This document shows positions 23,760 through 32,464 of a DNA stretch of 48,560 nucleotides, one piece after another. Source of the DNA: Gammaproteobacteria bacterium (lineage in GTDB: Bacteria > Pseudomonadota > Gammaproteobacteria > Acidiferrobacterales > Sulfurifustaceae); the NCBI GenBank assembly GCA_016199745.1, contig JACQFZ010000025.1, forward strand, positions 1 through 48,560, given 5' to 3'. The translations under genes and the position numbers were made by a program. Below the pieces are notes generated by a model. That model saw only the letters and a program-made list of their open reading frames with translations, was not told the origin of the DNA and ran no database searches. Positions within the stretch are counted from its first letter, which is position 1; every line of letters starts with the position of its first letter.

Positions 23760-25925
23760 TCACACCACCACCGCCACCTCAATATCACCTTCTTTACGCA
23801 TCACATTGATACCAACATCATGCGGATGCCGTCGAATCATAAGATCCAGCACCGCTCCACCAAACCGCAGATTCTTAATCTCCAACCAATGCAAATAATC
23901 CGGCAACAACGGATGCGCGAAACGAAGCTGCGGCTTCTCGGCTGAAAAGCTCAACCCTAGACACGCCTGCAACAAATGAAACACGGCGCCGCTCGCCCAC
24001 GCCTGCGGAATACACGCCACTGGATACAACGTCGGCCCCTGCCCGGGCAACCGATCGAAACCACAAAACAACTCCGGCAAGCGATGCAGCTCAAACGCAA
24101 TGCTGGCGTCAAATAGCCCCATAACCAACTTCAACACATGCTCGTGATAACCATAACGCGCGAGCCCCATGGCGACGATGCCGTTATCGTGCGGCCAGAT
24201 CGAACCATTGTGATAAGACATCGGATTGTAGCGACGCTCGGTCCGCGCCAGCGTGCGCATACCCCAGCCGCTGAAAAACAACGGCGACAACAAGAGATCG
24301 GCAGTACGGCGAGCATACGCCTCGTCGGCAATGCCGGTAAAAAGCGTGTGACCGACATTCGACGACGCGACCCGACACGGGCGCTTATCGGCATCGAGTG
24401 CTAACGCATAGGTGCCGAGATCGTCTATCCAAAATACACGATTGAAATTTTCCTTGAGCGTTTGCGCTTCTCGGTCGAGCCCGTCGGCACGCGTGGCATC
24501 GTCCAGCAATCGCGCCAGCCGCGCGGCCGCGCGCTTCGCCGCGTACACGTAGCCCTGCACTTCGCACAACGCAATCGGCGGCCGCGCCAGTGTGCCGTCG
24601 GCATGGAACACCGAATCTTCGGAATCTTTCCAACCCTGATGCAGCAAACCGCGTGGATTGCGTCGCTGATACTCGACGAAACCGTCGCCATCGCAATCGC
24701 CGTACTTATCGATCCAGTTTAACGCCCGCTCGATGTGCGGCCACAACGTGGCGATAAAGGCGCGGTCGCCGGTACGGTCGTAATATTCTCCGGCAAGCAT
24801 GACGAACAACGGCGTTGCATCGACACTGCCGTAGTAACGGCCGAACGGAACCTCGCCGAGCGCCGCCAGCTCACCACCGCGCATCTCGTGAAAAATCTTG
24901 CCGGGCTCGGCGTCTTTCAACGGATCGTCGTCGATCGCCTGATGCGCCGCCAGAAACGCGAGCACACCGCGCGCCAAGCCGGGATCGATCCAAAGCATTT
25001 GCAATGCTGTAATGATGCCATCGCGACCGAACGGTGTGCTGTACCACGGCACACCCGCGTACGGGTACGGGCCATGCGCGGTTTGCGACGTCAACATGCG
25101 CAAATCGGCAACCGAGCGGTTTACCCAGTCGTTGAACTGCTCATTCGACGTGAACATCCCTCCACCGGCGACACTAGCGGCGCCGATCTCGGCCTCGATG
25201 CTCTGCAGTGCCTTGCCGTAAGTCAGGCGCTCGAGCCGCGGCTGGTCGATTTCGCACAATACCGTCAGATAAAGGTCGCACTGCTCGCCCGGCACGAGCT
25301 TCAGCAGATACACCATGTCGCCGTCGCCGATTTTGTCCGGCGGCTGATCGGCAATGACGCGTGTGCGTCGGCCGATGCGATCGAGGCCTTCGTAACCGAA
25401 TATAATTTCGCCGGGTTGTCGCTCGATCGGCAACAACCGACCACGCTTACTACGTTGCACCCCACGCACTTCAAAAATATCGGCAAAGTCGGTGGCAAAA
25501 TATAGACCAAGCTTGAGCTCGGCGGTGGTATCGCCGTAGTTCACTAGACGTACATGCTCATGATGTGCGCCGTCGCACAACAGCTTCGAGCGAAAAATGT
25601 GTAGTGTGCTTTTGCGAATGACGAGCTCGCCGTCTCGATAGAGATCCGGCGTCGTTTGGTCGACCACCAACAGGCTGTTGTCTTCCTTGACGGTCGAATT
25701 CAACAACAACGGCCGACGGTCGTTGATCCGCAAATCGAAATGCGACAGAAAGCGTGTACCTTGGTGGTACAACCCCTGCTCGCCGGTGCCGAGATGTTGT
25801 ATATCGCCGTAACGATCGAACAAGCCGAACGTCTCGCCGTGTTTCAACACGCGCGTGCGATCGTCGGCACGCGACGAGGTGGCGAGGACGTACCAGCGGT
25901 CTTCGATCTGGACGACGTCGTCCAT
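23760..25925 (-). CDS. Amylo-alpha-1,6-glucosidase / glycogen-debranching-type protein
   Basis: A 721-residue cytoplasmic glycosidase. The start at ATG 25925 shares one base with the stop of the glycosyltransferase gene (TGATG), so translation is coupled. Residues about 1-210 form the beta-rich N-terminal debranching-enzyme domain (W-Y-V-L-A-T-S-S-R, G-L-Y-H-Q-G-T-R-F-L). Residues about 260-690 are the (alpha/alpha)6 catalytic domain: G-V-P-W-Y-S-T-P-F-G-R-D-G-I-I-T-A, V-D-A-T-P-L-F-V, G-W-K-D-S-E-D-S, C-E-V-Q-G-Y-V-Y-A-A and S-I-W-P-H-D-N. It should hydrolyse alpha-1,6 branch points or related alpha-glucosidic bonds. With the adjacent glycosyltransferase it suggests local making and trimming of an alpha-glucan or a glucosylated compatible solute. 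Confidence 0.87.
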   Translation of the reverse strand: MDDVVQIEDRWYVLATSSRADDRTRVLKHGETFGLFDRYGDIQHLGTGEQGLYHQGTRFLSHFDLRINDRRPLLLNSTVKEDNSLLVVDQTTPDLYRDGELVIRKSTLHIFRSKLLCDGAHHEHVRLVNYGDTTAELKLGLYFATDFADIFEVRGVQRSKRGRLLPIERQPGEIIFGYEGLDRIGRRTRVIADQPPDKIGDGDMVYLLKLVPGEQCDLYLTVLCEIDQPRLERLTYGKALQSIEAEIGAASVAGGGMFTSNEQFNDWVNRSVADLRMLTSQTAHGPYPYAGVPWYSTPFGRDGIITALQMLWIDPGLARGVLAFLAAHQAIDDDPLKDAEPGKIFHEMRGGELAALGEVPFGRYYGSVDATPLFVMLAGEYYDRTGDRAFIATLWPHIERALNWIDKYGDCDGDGFVEYQRRNPRGLLHQGWKDSEDSVFHADGTLARPPIALCEVQGYVYAAKRAAARLARLLDDATRADGLDREAQTLKENFNRVFWIDDLGTYALALDADKRPCRVASSNVGHTLFTGIADEAYARRTADLLLSPLFFSGWGMRTLARTERRYNPMSYHNGSIWPHDNGIVAMGLARYGYHEHVLKLVMGLFDASIAFELHRLPELFCGFDRLPGQGPTLYPVACIPQAWASGAVFHLLQACLGLSFSAEKPQLRFAHPLLPDYLHWLEIKNLRFGGAVLDLMIRRHPHDVGINVMRKEGDIEVAVVV

Positions 25926-26974
25926 CACGCCACCGATTGGCGCACGGCGGCGTTGATGCGCACCGTCTGATAGGCCGCGAGATAGTCGCGCGCCATGCGG
26001 CGCGCGGAGAAGCGTTCTTCGAACGTCCGCCGGCAACGTTGCCGGCTCAAGGTATGAACGCGGCCGACCGCCGCGACCGCGGCGTCGACGCTATCGACGA
26101 CGAAACCGCTCTCGCCGTCGCGAATAATCTCCGGTACCGAGCCGCGGTTCCAAGCGATTACCGGCGTGCCGCAGGCCAGCGCCTCGATCATCACCAACCC
26201 GAACGGTTCTGGCCAATCGATCGGAAACAACAGCGCCGCTGCATTGCCGAGAAATTCACTCTTGTCGCGGTCGCCGATCTCGCCAATGAATGTCACTCCG
26301 CGATGGCCGAGCATCGGCCGCACACGCGTTTCAAAATAGTCGCGATCATTTTTATCGATCTTAGCGGCGATACGAAGCTCCATACCGACACGCTGCGCAA
26401 TCTCGATGGCGCGATCGAGCCGCTTCTCCGGTGACACGCGTCCGAGGAACGCGAGATACTTTCCGGGCCCCGGTTGAAATTTATAAATATCTTCCGGTAG
26501 ACCGTGATACATCGTCGCCACCCAGTTGGCGAACGACAACGGCACGCGCTGGTGATTGCCGATCGAAATCAACGGCACATCATCGAAGATCCGATACAGC
26601 GGCGGCAAATCGGGCATATCGAGTCGGCCGTGTAACGTGGTCACGTGCGGCGTCTCGAGCGCACGCGTCAGTGGAAAGTGAAGATAATCGGTATGAAAGT
26701 GGATGATGTCGAAGGCGCGCGCCTTGCGCAGAACTCGCTCTAGCATAATCATGTGGTACGGCAACGTATCCACACAATTGGCATCGAACCGCAGAGCATT
26801 GCAGGGTATTGGTTCCAATCGTGCGCGGGTAACGGAGTCAGCGCTGGCGAACAGCGTGACCTCATGCCCTTGGTGGATGAGTTCCTCCGTCAAATACGAA
26901 ACAACGCGTTCGGTTCCTCCGTAATATTTTGGTGGCACACTCTCATACAGCGGCGCGACCTGAGCGATTCTCAT
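25925..26974 (-). CDS. Glycosyltransferase family 4 protein
   Basis: A 349-residue GT-B fold glycosyltransferase. I start it at ATG 26974 (M-R-I-A-Q-V-A-P-L-Y-E), the usual opening; upstream residues look non-native. The N-domain has P-P-x-x-Y-G-G-T-E-R-V-V-S-Y-L-T-E-E-L and I-I-H-F-H-T-D. The C-domain has L-G-R-V-S-P-E-K-R-L-D-R-A-I, I-G-E-I-G-D-R-D-K-S and P-E-P-F-G-L-V-M-I-E-A-L-A-C-G-T-P-V-I-A, the E-x7-E donor-binding element. The donor is probably a nucleotide sugar with retaining chemistry. It is first in a two-gene unit with the debranching-type enzyme, which starts at its stop codon. Acceptor unknown. Confidence 0.88.
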   Translation of the reverse strand: MRIAQVAPLYESVPPKYYGGTERVVSYLTEELIHQGHEVTLFASADSVTRARLEPIPCNALRFDANCVDTLPYHMIMLERVLRKARAFDIIHFHTDYLHFPLTRALETPHVTTLHGRLDMPDLPPLYRIFDDVPLISIGNHQRVPLSFANWVATMYHGLPEDIYKFQPGPGKYLAFLGRVSPEKRLDRAIEIAQRVGMELRIAAKIDKNDRDYFETRVRPMLGHRGVTFIGEIGDRDKSEFLGNAAALLFPIDWPEPFGLVMIEALACGTPVIAWNRGSVPEIIRDGESGFVVDSVDAAVAAVGRVHTLSRQRCRRTFEERFSARRMARDYLAAYQTVRINAAVRQSVA

Positions 26975-27130
26975 AATTCCGTTTCCATGGATTCTGAATC
27001 GTTTCCTTGTCCGGGCGTTCCGGCCGAGCAAAAAAATTAGACGGCTGAATAGCTACCCCGTTCCACATCACCGTACCGACATTCATACTCCTTATTGTTT
27101 CTAAGACCAAGAATTCGTTAGAGTTCGCTC

Positions 27131-27925
27131 ATGGATACTACTCGCAAAATTGCTTCATATGTATTGACGGCCGCGATCGCTATTGGCGTCGCCTGCACTA
27201 CTGTGCCGGAAACCGGGCGCTCGCAGCTGTCGCTGGTTAATTCGGATGAAGTGTTGCAAATGAGCTTGACCGAGTTCGACAAGATCAAAGGCTCGACGCC
27301 GATCTCCAAAGATGCGCAACAAAATGCGTTGGTCAAACGCGTCGGCGAACGTATCGCCAAAGTCGTGCAGTTGCCGAACGCCAAATGGGAATTCGTCGTG
27401 TTCAATAAGCCGGATGTGCTCAACGCCTTCGCCTTACCCGGCGGCAAAGTCGGTGTCTACAGCGGCTTGTTTCAGGTAACGAAGAACGAAGCTGGCCTAG
27501 CGACCGTCTTGGGCCATGAGGTGGCGCACGCGGTCGCACGTCATGGTCAGGAGCGTGTCTCTCAAGGCTTACTACTTCAGCTCGGTGGCGCCGCACTCTC
27601 GCAAGCGGTACAGGCGCGGCCAGAGACGGTGCAACAAATCGTCCAAACGGCGTATGGTGTCGGTGCTAATGTCGGCTTCATGCTGCCACACTCGCGCCAA
27701 CAAGAGCTCGAAGCCGATCATCTCGGACTCCTTTTCATGGCGCGCGCCGGTTACGATCCCCACGAGGCGGCTCAATTTTGGAAGCGGTTCCGCGATTACA
27801 ACCAGCAACACGGCGGTGGTAAGGGCATCGAATTCTTGCAAACACATCCGCTCGACGGAAAGCGCATCCAGCAAATCGAAGAGTTAATGCCGAAGGCAGA
27901 GGCCGAATATCAGAAAGCGCACTGA
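27131..27925 (+). CDS. M48 family metalloprotease
   Basis: A 264-residue zinc protease of the envelope (LoiP/YcaL type). The N-terminus is a signal with Cys22 in G-V-A-C-T, a weak lipobox, so it may be a lipoprotein. The zinc site is H-E-V-A-H-A (about 129-134), with the third ligand Glu in E-L-E-A-D-H-L-G (about 195-202). N-A-F-A-L-P-G-G-K-V-G-V-Y-S-G-L precedes the site as in all M48C enzymes. H-P-L-D-G-K-R-I-Q-Q-I-E closes the domain. It probably degrades misfolded envelope proteins. Divergent from the glycosyltransferase and followed 79 bases later by the desaturase. Confidence 0.9.
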   Translation: MDTTRKIASYVLTAAIAIGVACTTVPETGRSQLSLVNSDEVLQMSLTEFDKIKGSTPISKDAQQNALVKRVGERIAKVVQLPNAKWEFVVFNKPDVLNAFALPGGKVGVYSGLFQVTKNEAGLATVLGHEVAHAVARHGQERVSQGLLLQLGGAALSQAVQARPETVQQIVQTAYGVGANVGFMLPHSRQQELEADHLGLLFMARAGYDPHEAAQFWKRFRDYNQQHGGGKGIEFLQTHPLDGKRIQQIEELMPKAEAEYQKAH

Positions 27926-28004
27926 GCGATAAATATTCAGTGCTTGCAAAAGCAGCGCCTCGCCCCTATTTTGGTTTGGGTCCATTCACCCACAGCGAGG
28001 CGCT

Positions 28005-29198
28005 ATGACTCTCAATGGCTTAATCGATCTTCCGTGGTGGGGCTACATTCTCGTCACGCTCGTTCTGACGCACATCACTATCGCGTCGGTTACGATCTTC
28101 CAACACCGTCATCAAGCGCACCGCGCACTCGATCTGCATCCCATCGCCTCGCACTTCTTCCGCTTTTGGTTGTGGCTGACGACCGGCAACGTGACCAAAG
28201 AATGGGTCGCGGTACACCGCAAGCATCACGCGCGAGTGGAAGGCCCGGAAGATCCGCATAGCCCATGGCAGGCTGGCATCAAAAAAGTTTTGCTCGACGG
28301 CACCGATCTCTACCGCCAAGAAACCCGCAAAGCGGAAACGCTCGAGAAGTACGGTCGCGGGACGCCCGACGACTGGATCGAGCGTAATCTTTACACACCG
28401 CGTAACGTTTACGGCGTGGTATTAATGATGGCGATCGATTTGATCTGCTTCGGCCCGATCGGCTTAACGATGTGGGCGGTGCAGATGATGTGGATTCCGT
28501 TCTTCGCCGCCGGCGTCATCAACGGCCTCGGCCATTGGTGGGGCTATCGTAATTTCGAGCCCATCGACGGCAGCACCAACATTTCGCCGATCGGTTTTTT
28601 GATCGGCGGTGAGGAACTGCACAACAATCATCATGCGTTTCCGAGCTCGGCCAAGTTTTCATCCAAGTGGTGGGAGCTCGATTTCGGCTGGTACTACATC
28701 CGCGTGCTGGAAGCACTCGGGCTCGCCACGATCCGCCGAATTCCGCCGGAGTTAACGTATGACAACACCAAGCAGCATATCGACCGAGAAACGGTAAAGG
28801 CGGTGGTGCAGGCGCGCTTCATCGTGCTGTCGCATTTCGTGCGCGACGTCATGCTGCGGGTGCACCGCGAAGAACTGAAAAAAACTAAATCGGTGGATCG
28901 TGCATCGTGGGAATTGCTCAAGCATGCACGACCCGCGTTAGTGCGCGAACGCAGCCTGCTGAACGAACCGTCGCAAAAAGATCTGCGGCGGGCGCTCGAA
29001 AAGAACCAAACGCTGATGACGGTCTATGCCATGCGCGAGAAGCTGATCGACATTTGGCGCTTGTCCGCCACTAGTCAGGAACAATTAGTCGCCGCGCTCA
29101 AGCAATGGTGCCAAGACGCCGAGGCAACCGGCATCGATGCGCTCAAGCGGTTCTCGCAGAAACTGCGCACCTACCGGTTGGTAACCGTGTTGACGTAA
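28005..29198 (+). CDS. Acyl-lipid/acyl-CoA delta-9-type fatty acid desaturase
   Basis: A 397-residue integral membrane di-iron desaturase that puts a double bond in fatty acyl chains. GAGG lies five bases before the ATG. The three histidine boxes are present: H-R-H-Q-A-H (box 1), H-R-K-H-H (box 2) and H-N-N-H-H (box 3). Hydrophobic helices lie before box 1 and between boxes 2 and 3 (about 140-180). The C-terminal 110 residues are soluble, basic and helical, longer than in minimal desaturases. Such enzymes adjust membrane fluidity at low temperature. A hairpin at 29209-29241 follows. Confidence 0.9.
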   Translation: MTLNGLIDLPWWGYILVTLVLTHITIASVTIFQHRHQAHRALDLHPIASHFFRFWLWLTTGNVTKEWVAVHRKHHARVEGPEDPHSPWQAGIKKVLLDGTDLYRQETRKAETLEKYGRGTPDDWIERNLYTPRNVYGVVLMMAIDLICFGPIGLTMWAVQMMWIPFFAAGVINGLGHWWGYRNFEPIDGSTNISPIGFLIGGEELHNNHHAFPSSAKFSSKWWELDFGWYYIRVLEALGLATIRRIPPELTYDNTKQHIDRETVKAVVQARFIVLSHFVRDVMLRVHREELKKTKSVDRASWELLKHARPALVRERSLLNEPSQKDLRRALEKNQTLMTVYAMREKLIDIWRLSATSQEQLVAALKQWCQDAEATGIDALKRFSQKLRTYRLVTVLT

Positions 29199-29208
29199 TG
29201 TCGAGAGG

Positions 29209-29241
29209 CTTGTCCTGCCGGATGTTATACGGCGGGACAAG
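29209..29241. terminator. Hairpin between convergent desaturase and stress-protein genes
   Basis: CTTGTCCTGCCG (29209-29220) pairs with CGGCGGGACAAG (29230-29241) over 12 bp with one G-U pair and a 9-base loop. It lies between two converging genes and could end both transcripts, but no clear T-run follows. Confidence 0.5.
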
Positions 29242-29289
29242 TTGCTGCTGGTGTGGCACTCGCTTTATCGCCCGCCGGTAAACAGCCGG

Positions 29290-29718
29290 TTATTTAACGA
29301 TCGTTATCGGCACGTCCGCCAAGTGAACGACCTTCATCGTCACACCGCCGAGCAACGCGCTGCCGACCATGCCTAAACCACGCGCGCCTATCACGATCTG
29401 ATTGCAACGCTGCTCGCGCGCAAAATGGCCGATTAGATGCGCCGGGTCGCCGACACTGATATGAAAATCGTACGTCAGGCCGGATGCGTCCAGCGTTGCG
29501 CGCGCCGCAGTCAGTGCTTTCAAACCTTCTTCGCGATGGTAGTTTTGGATTTGCTCGCGGTTGATGAACATAGCGACATCGCCAGGCAATGACGGCTGCA
29601 CATTAAGCAAGTGCACCTCCGGCTTCTCCCGGTACACTTGGCGCGCACTGTCGATTAGCCACTCTAGCGCTCGGAGCGACGGCACCGAGCCGTCGACCGG
29701 AATCAATACACGCAACAT
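29290..29718 (-). CDS. Universal stress protein (UspA family)
   Basis: A 142-residue UspA-fold protein. ATG 29718 is chosen because AAGGAGG lies five bases upstream and the domain begins at M-L-R-V-L-I-P-V-D-G-S. The ATP-binding type signature I-G-A-R-G-L-G-M-V-G-S-A-L-L-G-G-V is present near the end, with V-P-I-T-I-V closing the last strand. Members of this class bind ATP and support survival under stress. The gene begins 10 bases after terC's stop, so the two form an operon. Confidence 0.9.
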   Translation of the reverse strand: MLRVLIPVDGSVPSLRALEWLIDSARQVYREKPEVHLLNVQPSLPGDVAMFINREQIQNYHREEGLKALTAARATLDASGLTYDFHISVGDPAHLIGHFAREQRCNQIVIGARGLGMVGSALLGGVTMKVVHLADVPITIVK

Positions 29719-29728
29719 ACCGCCCTCC

Positions 29729-30460
29729 TTAACGATCGCGCTTGGCAAGATCGACGATCGGCGCGGCCGCACATTGCCGCAATTGACGCGCCGCCAGCCA
29801 TTTGCCGACGACGATCGTGAAAATGACGGCAACGAACGGCACGGCCCAGTGCAGCCAATGCGCGGTCATCGCTATCCAATCTTTGATCGCCGGATCGGTC
29901 ACCCACATCTCGCCGGCGACCCAGCCGAGCAAACCACCGCCGATAGTAATAATGACCGGAAAGCGCTCCATCAGCTTCAATAGAAACGTACTACCGAAAA
30001 CGACCAATGGAATGCTGATGGCCAAACCGATCGTCAGTAGCAACACGCTGCCTTTAGCGGCGGCAGCAACGGCGAACACATTGTCCAGACTCATGACGAC
30101 GTCGGCGATAAGAATGGTGCGAATGGCGGCGAACAGCGTCGCATTCGAACCCGCGCTCGTGCCGCCCTCGTGTTCTTCTTCCGGCAACAGCAACTTGATG
30201 CCGATCCATAGCAACAACACACCGCCGGCAATCTTGAGATACGGCAACTTCAACAGCTCGATCGCCGCCAGCGCCAGCACAATACGCATCACGACGGCGG
30301 CACCGCTGCCCCACAAGATGGCTTGCCGCTGCTGCTGCGGCGGCAACGAACGCGCCGCCAAGGCGATGACAACGGCGTTGTCGCCGGACAAGATAAGATC
30401 GAGACCGATGATTTGCAGAAAACCGATCCAGAACTGCTGAGAAAAAATTTCTTGTGCCAT
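29729..30460 (-). CDS. TerC family integral membrane protein (YjbE type)
   Basis: A 243-residue protein with about seven transmembrane helices. The signature aspartates are in D-L-I-L-S-G-D-N-A-V-V-I-A (helix 1) and I-L-I-A-D-V-V-M-S-L-D-N-V-F-A-V (helix 4), the paired motif that defines TerC. A charged loop P-E-E-E-H-E-G-G-T-S separates the halves. Related proteins export manganese or help load metals onto secreted proteins. The ribosome site is weak. It is followed by the universal stress protein in the same transcript. I found no convincing manganese riboswitch in the 130 bases upstream. Confidence 0.88.
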   Translation of the reverse strand: MAQEIFSQQFWIGFLQIIGLDLILSGDNAVVIALAARSLPPQQQRQAILWGSGAAVVMRIVLALAAIELLKLPYLKIAGGVLLLWIGIKLLLPEEEHEGGTSAGSNATLFAAIRTILIADVVMSLDNVFAVAAAAKGSVLLLTIGLAISIPLVVFGSTFLLKLMERFPVIITIGGGLLGWVAGEMWVTDPAIKDWIAMTAHWLHWAVPFVAVIFTIVVGKWLAARQLRQCAAAPIVDLAKRDR

Positions 30461-30589
30461 ACCGGCTTGCGCCCGCCCCTTAAAGAATGCCAGCGATCTT
30501 AAAGACGGCGGTGATCACAGGCAATGACGTAGGCGCTGAGGCATTTGTCGGGTGTCGCGGTGATACGCGTTCGTGCATGATTTATCGGC

Positions 30590-31512
30590 ATGCCGATCGC
30601 TAACGCTGACATTGCCAAGGTTTTCGATGAGGTCGCCGATCTGCTCGAGATCAGCACCCCCGAGCAACTGCACGCGGCCGCGCACGAAGCTAAGATTCGC
30701 GAGCTAGTACTCCGTCAGATAAGTTTTTCTCGATGACGACGGCACGAACTGACCCCCTCTCCCTCCGGGAGAGGGCTGGGGTGAGGGAAAACATCGGTGA
30801 TCGTAGCCACGCCGTCCCTCACCCCTTCCCCTCTCCCGGAGGGAGAGGGGTTTACGCACGGTGGCATGCGGAAAAAGTATTCGGCAGCGTCGACTTGCCA
30901 TTCATTCCGCCGGAGCTGCGCGAGAACCGCGGCGAAATCGAAGCGGCGCACGCCGGGCAACTGCCGACGCTGATCGAACTCGCCGACATCAAAGGCGATC
31001 TCCATGCGCCTACGAACGCGACCGATGGCCGTGACACGCTCGCCGCCATGGCCAGGGCGGCACAAGCACGTGGACTGCAATATCTCGCCGTCACCGAGCA
31101 CTCACCACGGCTCAACGGCCTCGACGTCGACCGGCTACGCCGGCAAATGGGCGAAATCGACCAGCTGAATGACACGCTCAACGGCTTTACCCTCCTCAAA
31201 GGCATCGAAGTGGACATTCTGGAAAACGGCGCCATCGACAACCCTTATGTCACCATCTTGGCGCACCCTGCCGACCGGATCCTGCAGGAGCGCCCGGCGC
31301 TCGACATCGACCTGCCCGATAGGTACTGCCGCATGGCCAAAGAGGAAGGCGTGCCGATTGTCATTTGCACCGATGCCCATAGCAGCGGCGATCTGGCGCA
31401 CGTGCGTTATGGCGTCGGCTATGCACGCCGCCGCTGGCTGGCCGCCAATGACGTGGTAAATACGTGGCCACTGGCGGACCTGCGTGCACTCATTAAAACG
31501 ACGCGCGGCTGA
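30590..31512 (+). pseudogene. polX: DNA polymerase X (PolX) remnant with PHP domain
   Basis: The start M-P-I-A-N-A-D-I-A-K-V-F-D-E-V-A-D-L-L-E-I is the classic PolX N-terminus, but it jumps to a later helix-hairpin-helix piece (P-E-Q-L-H-A-A-A) and stops at 30736. Then come palindromic repeats (30753-30850). The reading resumes with L-P-F-I-P-P-E-L-R-E-N-R-G-E-I-E-A-A and the C-terminal PHP domain. Within it, G-D-L-H-A-P-T replaces the metal-binding G-D-L-H-A-H-T. I-E-V-D-I-L-E-N-G joins directly to D-N-P-Y-V-T-I-L-A-H-P, and I-D-L-P joins to D-R-Y-C-R-M-A-K, so two more blocks are missing. The polymerase palm is absent. The frame from 30733 to 31512 is open, but both enzymatic parts are disabled. 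Confidence 0.85.
30753..30850. repeat. Facing palindromic units inside the polX remnant
   Basis: CCCTCTCCCTCCGGGAGAGG at the left and CCTCTCCCGGAGGGAGAGGG-type sequence at the right face each other around 26 unique bases (30789-30814). The layout is like the core of the MITEs, but the GAATGGCACTTACTTAAG ends and target duplication are not visible. Confidence 0.6.
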
Positions 31513-31598
31513 CGACAGCGCACGTGAGGATTGTGAATCTGCTTTTGAGTGCTCGATACTGCGGCTACAATGCGGCATCTCTATAAGGAGTAAATTCC

Positions 31599-32342
31599 GT
31601 GGCAAAAAAGAAGGCGCGCGTCAAAGCGAAAGTTAAATCGAAGTTGAAGACCAAGACCAAAACAAAAACCAAGAAAGCCGCCGTTAAGGCACGCGGCCGG
31701 GTGGTCGCGAAAAAAGCCAAGCCGGCAGCTAAACCCAAGCCAGCGAAAGTAAAAGCAAAAGCGAAGGTTAAGGCGAAAGCCAAGCCGAAGACGAAAGCGA
31801 AGGCCAAACCGGCCAAAGTAGCTCCTGTCGCCGCCGTCGCTCCCACCGTAGCTCCGGCTCCGGCTCCAGCAACGGCCCCGGCAACACCGACGATCGACAC
31901 CTTGCCGGACGTCGAGGTCGCAACCACCAACGGCGGACGGCTGCAGCTGTCCAGCCTCAAAGGTAAAAACGTCGTTCTGTATTTCTACCCGAAGGACGAT
32001 ACCCCGGGCTGCACCACTGAAGGCTGCGACATCCGCGACCGTTACACCGATTTCCAGAATCTCGAAACCGTTGTACTCGGTGTGTCGCGCGACGACCTCG
32101 ATTCGCACGAGCGCTTCAAGGCCAAGTTCGGCTTTCCGTTCGAGCTGGTTACCGATCCGGAAGAGAAACTGTGTCAGTTACTGGGTGTCATCCAGGAAAA
32201 GCAAAACTACGGCCGTACCTACATGGGCATCGACCGTTCGACCTTTGTCTTCGACAAGGAAGGAAAACTGCGCAAAGAATGGCGCGGCGTGAAGGTCCCG
32301 GGCCATGCCGAGGAGCTGCTCGAGGAAATTCGTAAGCTCTAG
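31599..32342 (+). CDS. Bcp-type peroxiredoxin with histone H1-like lysine-rich N-terminus
   Basis: A 247-residue fusion. Residues 1 to about 74 are Lys/Ala/Val/Thr/Pro repeats (KAK, KPK, KTK), very like histone H1 or AlgP-type tails. A Pro/Ala/Thr linker follows to about 97. Residues 100-247 are a complete BCP/PrxQ peroxiredoxin: Y-F-Y-P-K-D-D-T-P-G-C-T-T-E-G-C-D-I-R-D, with peroxidatic Cys138 and a likely resolving Cys143 five residues later, and G-V-S-R-D-D-L-D-S-H. It should reduce hydrogen peroxide and organic peroxides using thioredoxin. The basic arm suggests it is held on DNA or RNA; that is inference. An ATAAGGAG site precedes the ATG and a strong terminator follows at 32374. Confidence 0.88.
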   Translation: MAKKKARVKAKVKSKLKTKTKTKTKKAAVKARGRVVAKKAKPAAKPKPAKVKAKAKVKAKAKPKTKAKAKPAKVAPVAAVAPTVAPAPAPATAPATPTIDTLPDVEVATTNGGRLQLSSLKGKNVVLYFYPKDDTPGCTTEGCDIRDRYTDFQNLETVVLGVSRDDLDSHERFKAKFGFPFELVTDPEEKLCQLLGVIQEKQNYGRTYMGIDRSTFVFDKEGKLRKEWRGVKVPGHAEELLEEIRKL

Positions 32343-32373
32343 CATCGGTCGGTAGAACGTATGACAACCAGCG

Positions 32374-32402
32374 GGCGGCACAGGATGTGCCGCCTCGTTT
32401 TT
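32374..32402 (+). terminator. Rho-independent terminator after the peroxiredoxin gene
   Basis: GGCGGCAC (32374-32381) pairs perfectly with GTGCCGCC (32387-32394) around AGGAT, followed by TCG and five T (32398-32402). It lies 31 bases after the stop codon and separates this gene from phoH. Confidence 0.85.
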
Positions 32403-32464
32403 GAAATAGCAGTCGAAAGAGCAAGTCCAAGGTGGGACTCTTTCAGCACCTGCAAGGTTAGCTA

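Noticed and set aside
30461-30589. yybP-ykoY manganese riboswitch before terC
   Set aside because: TerC relatives often have one, but the conserved loop sequences are not visible here.
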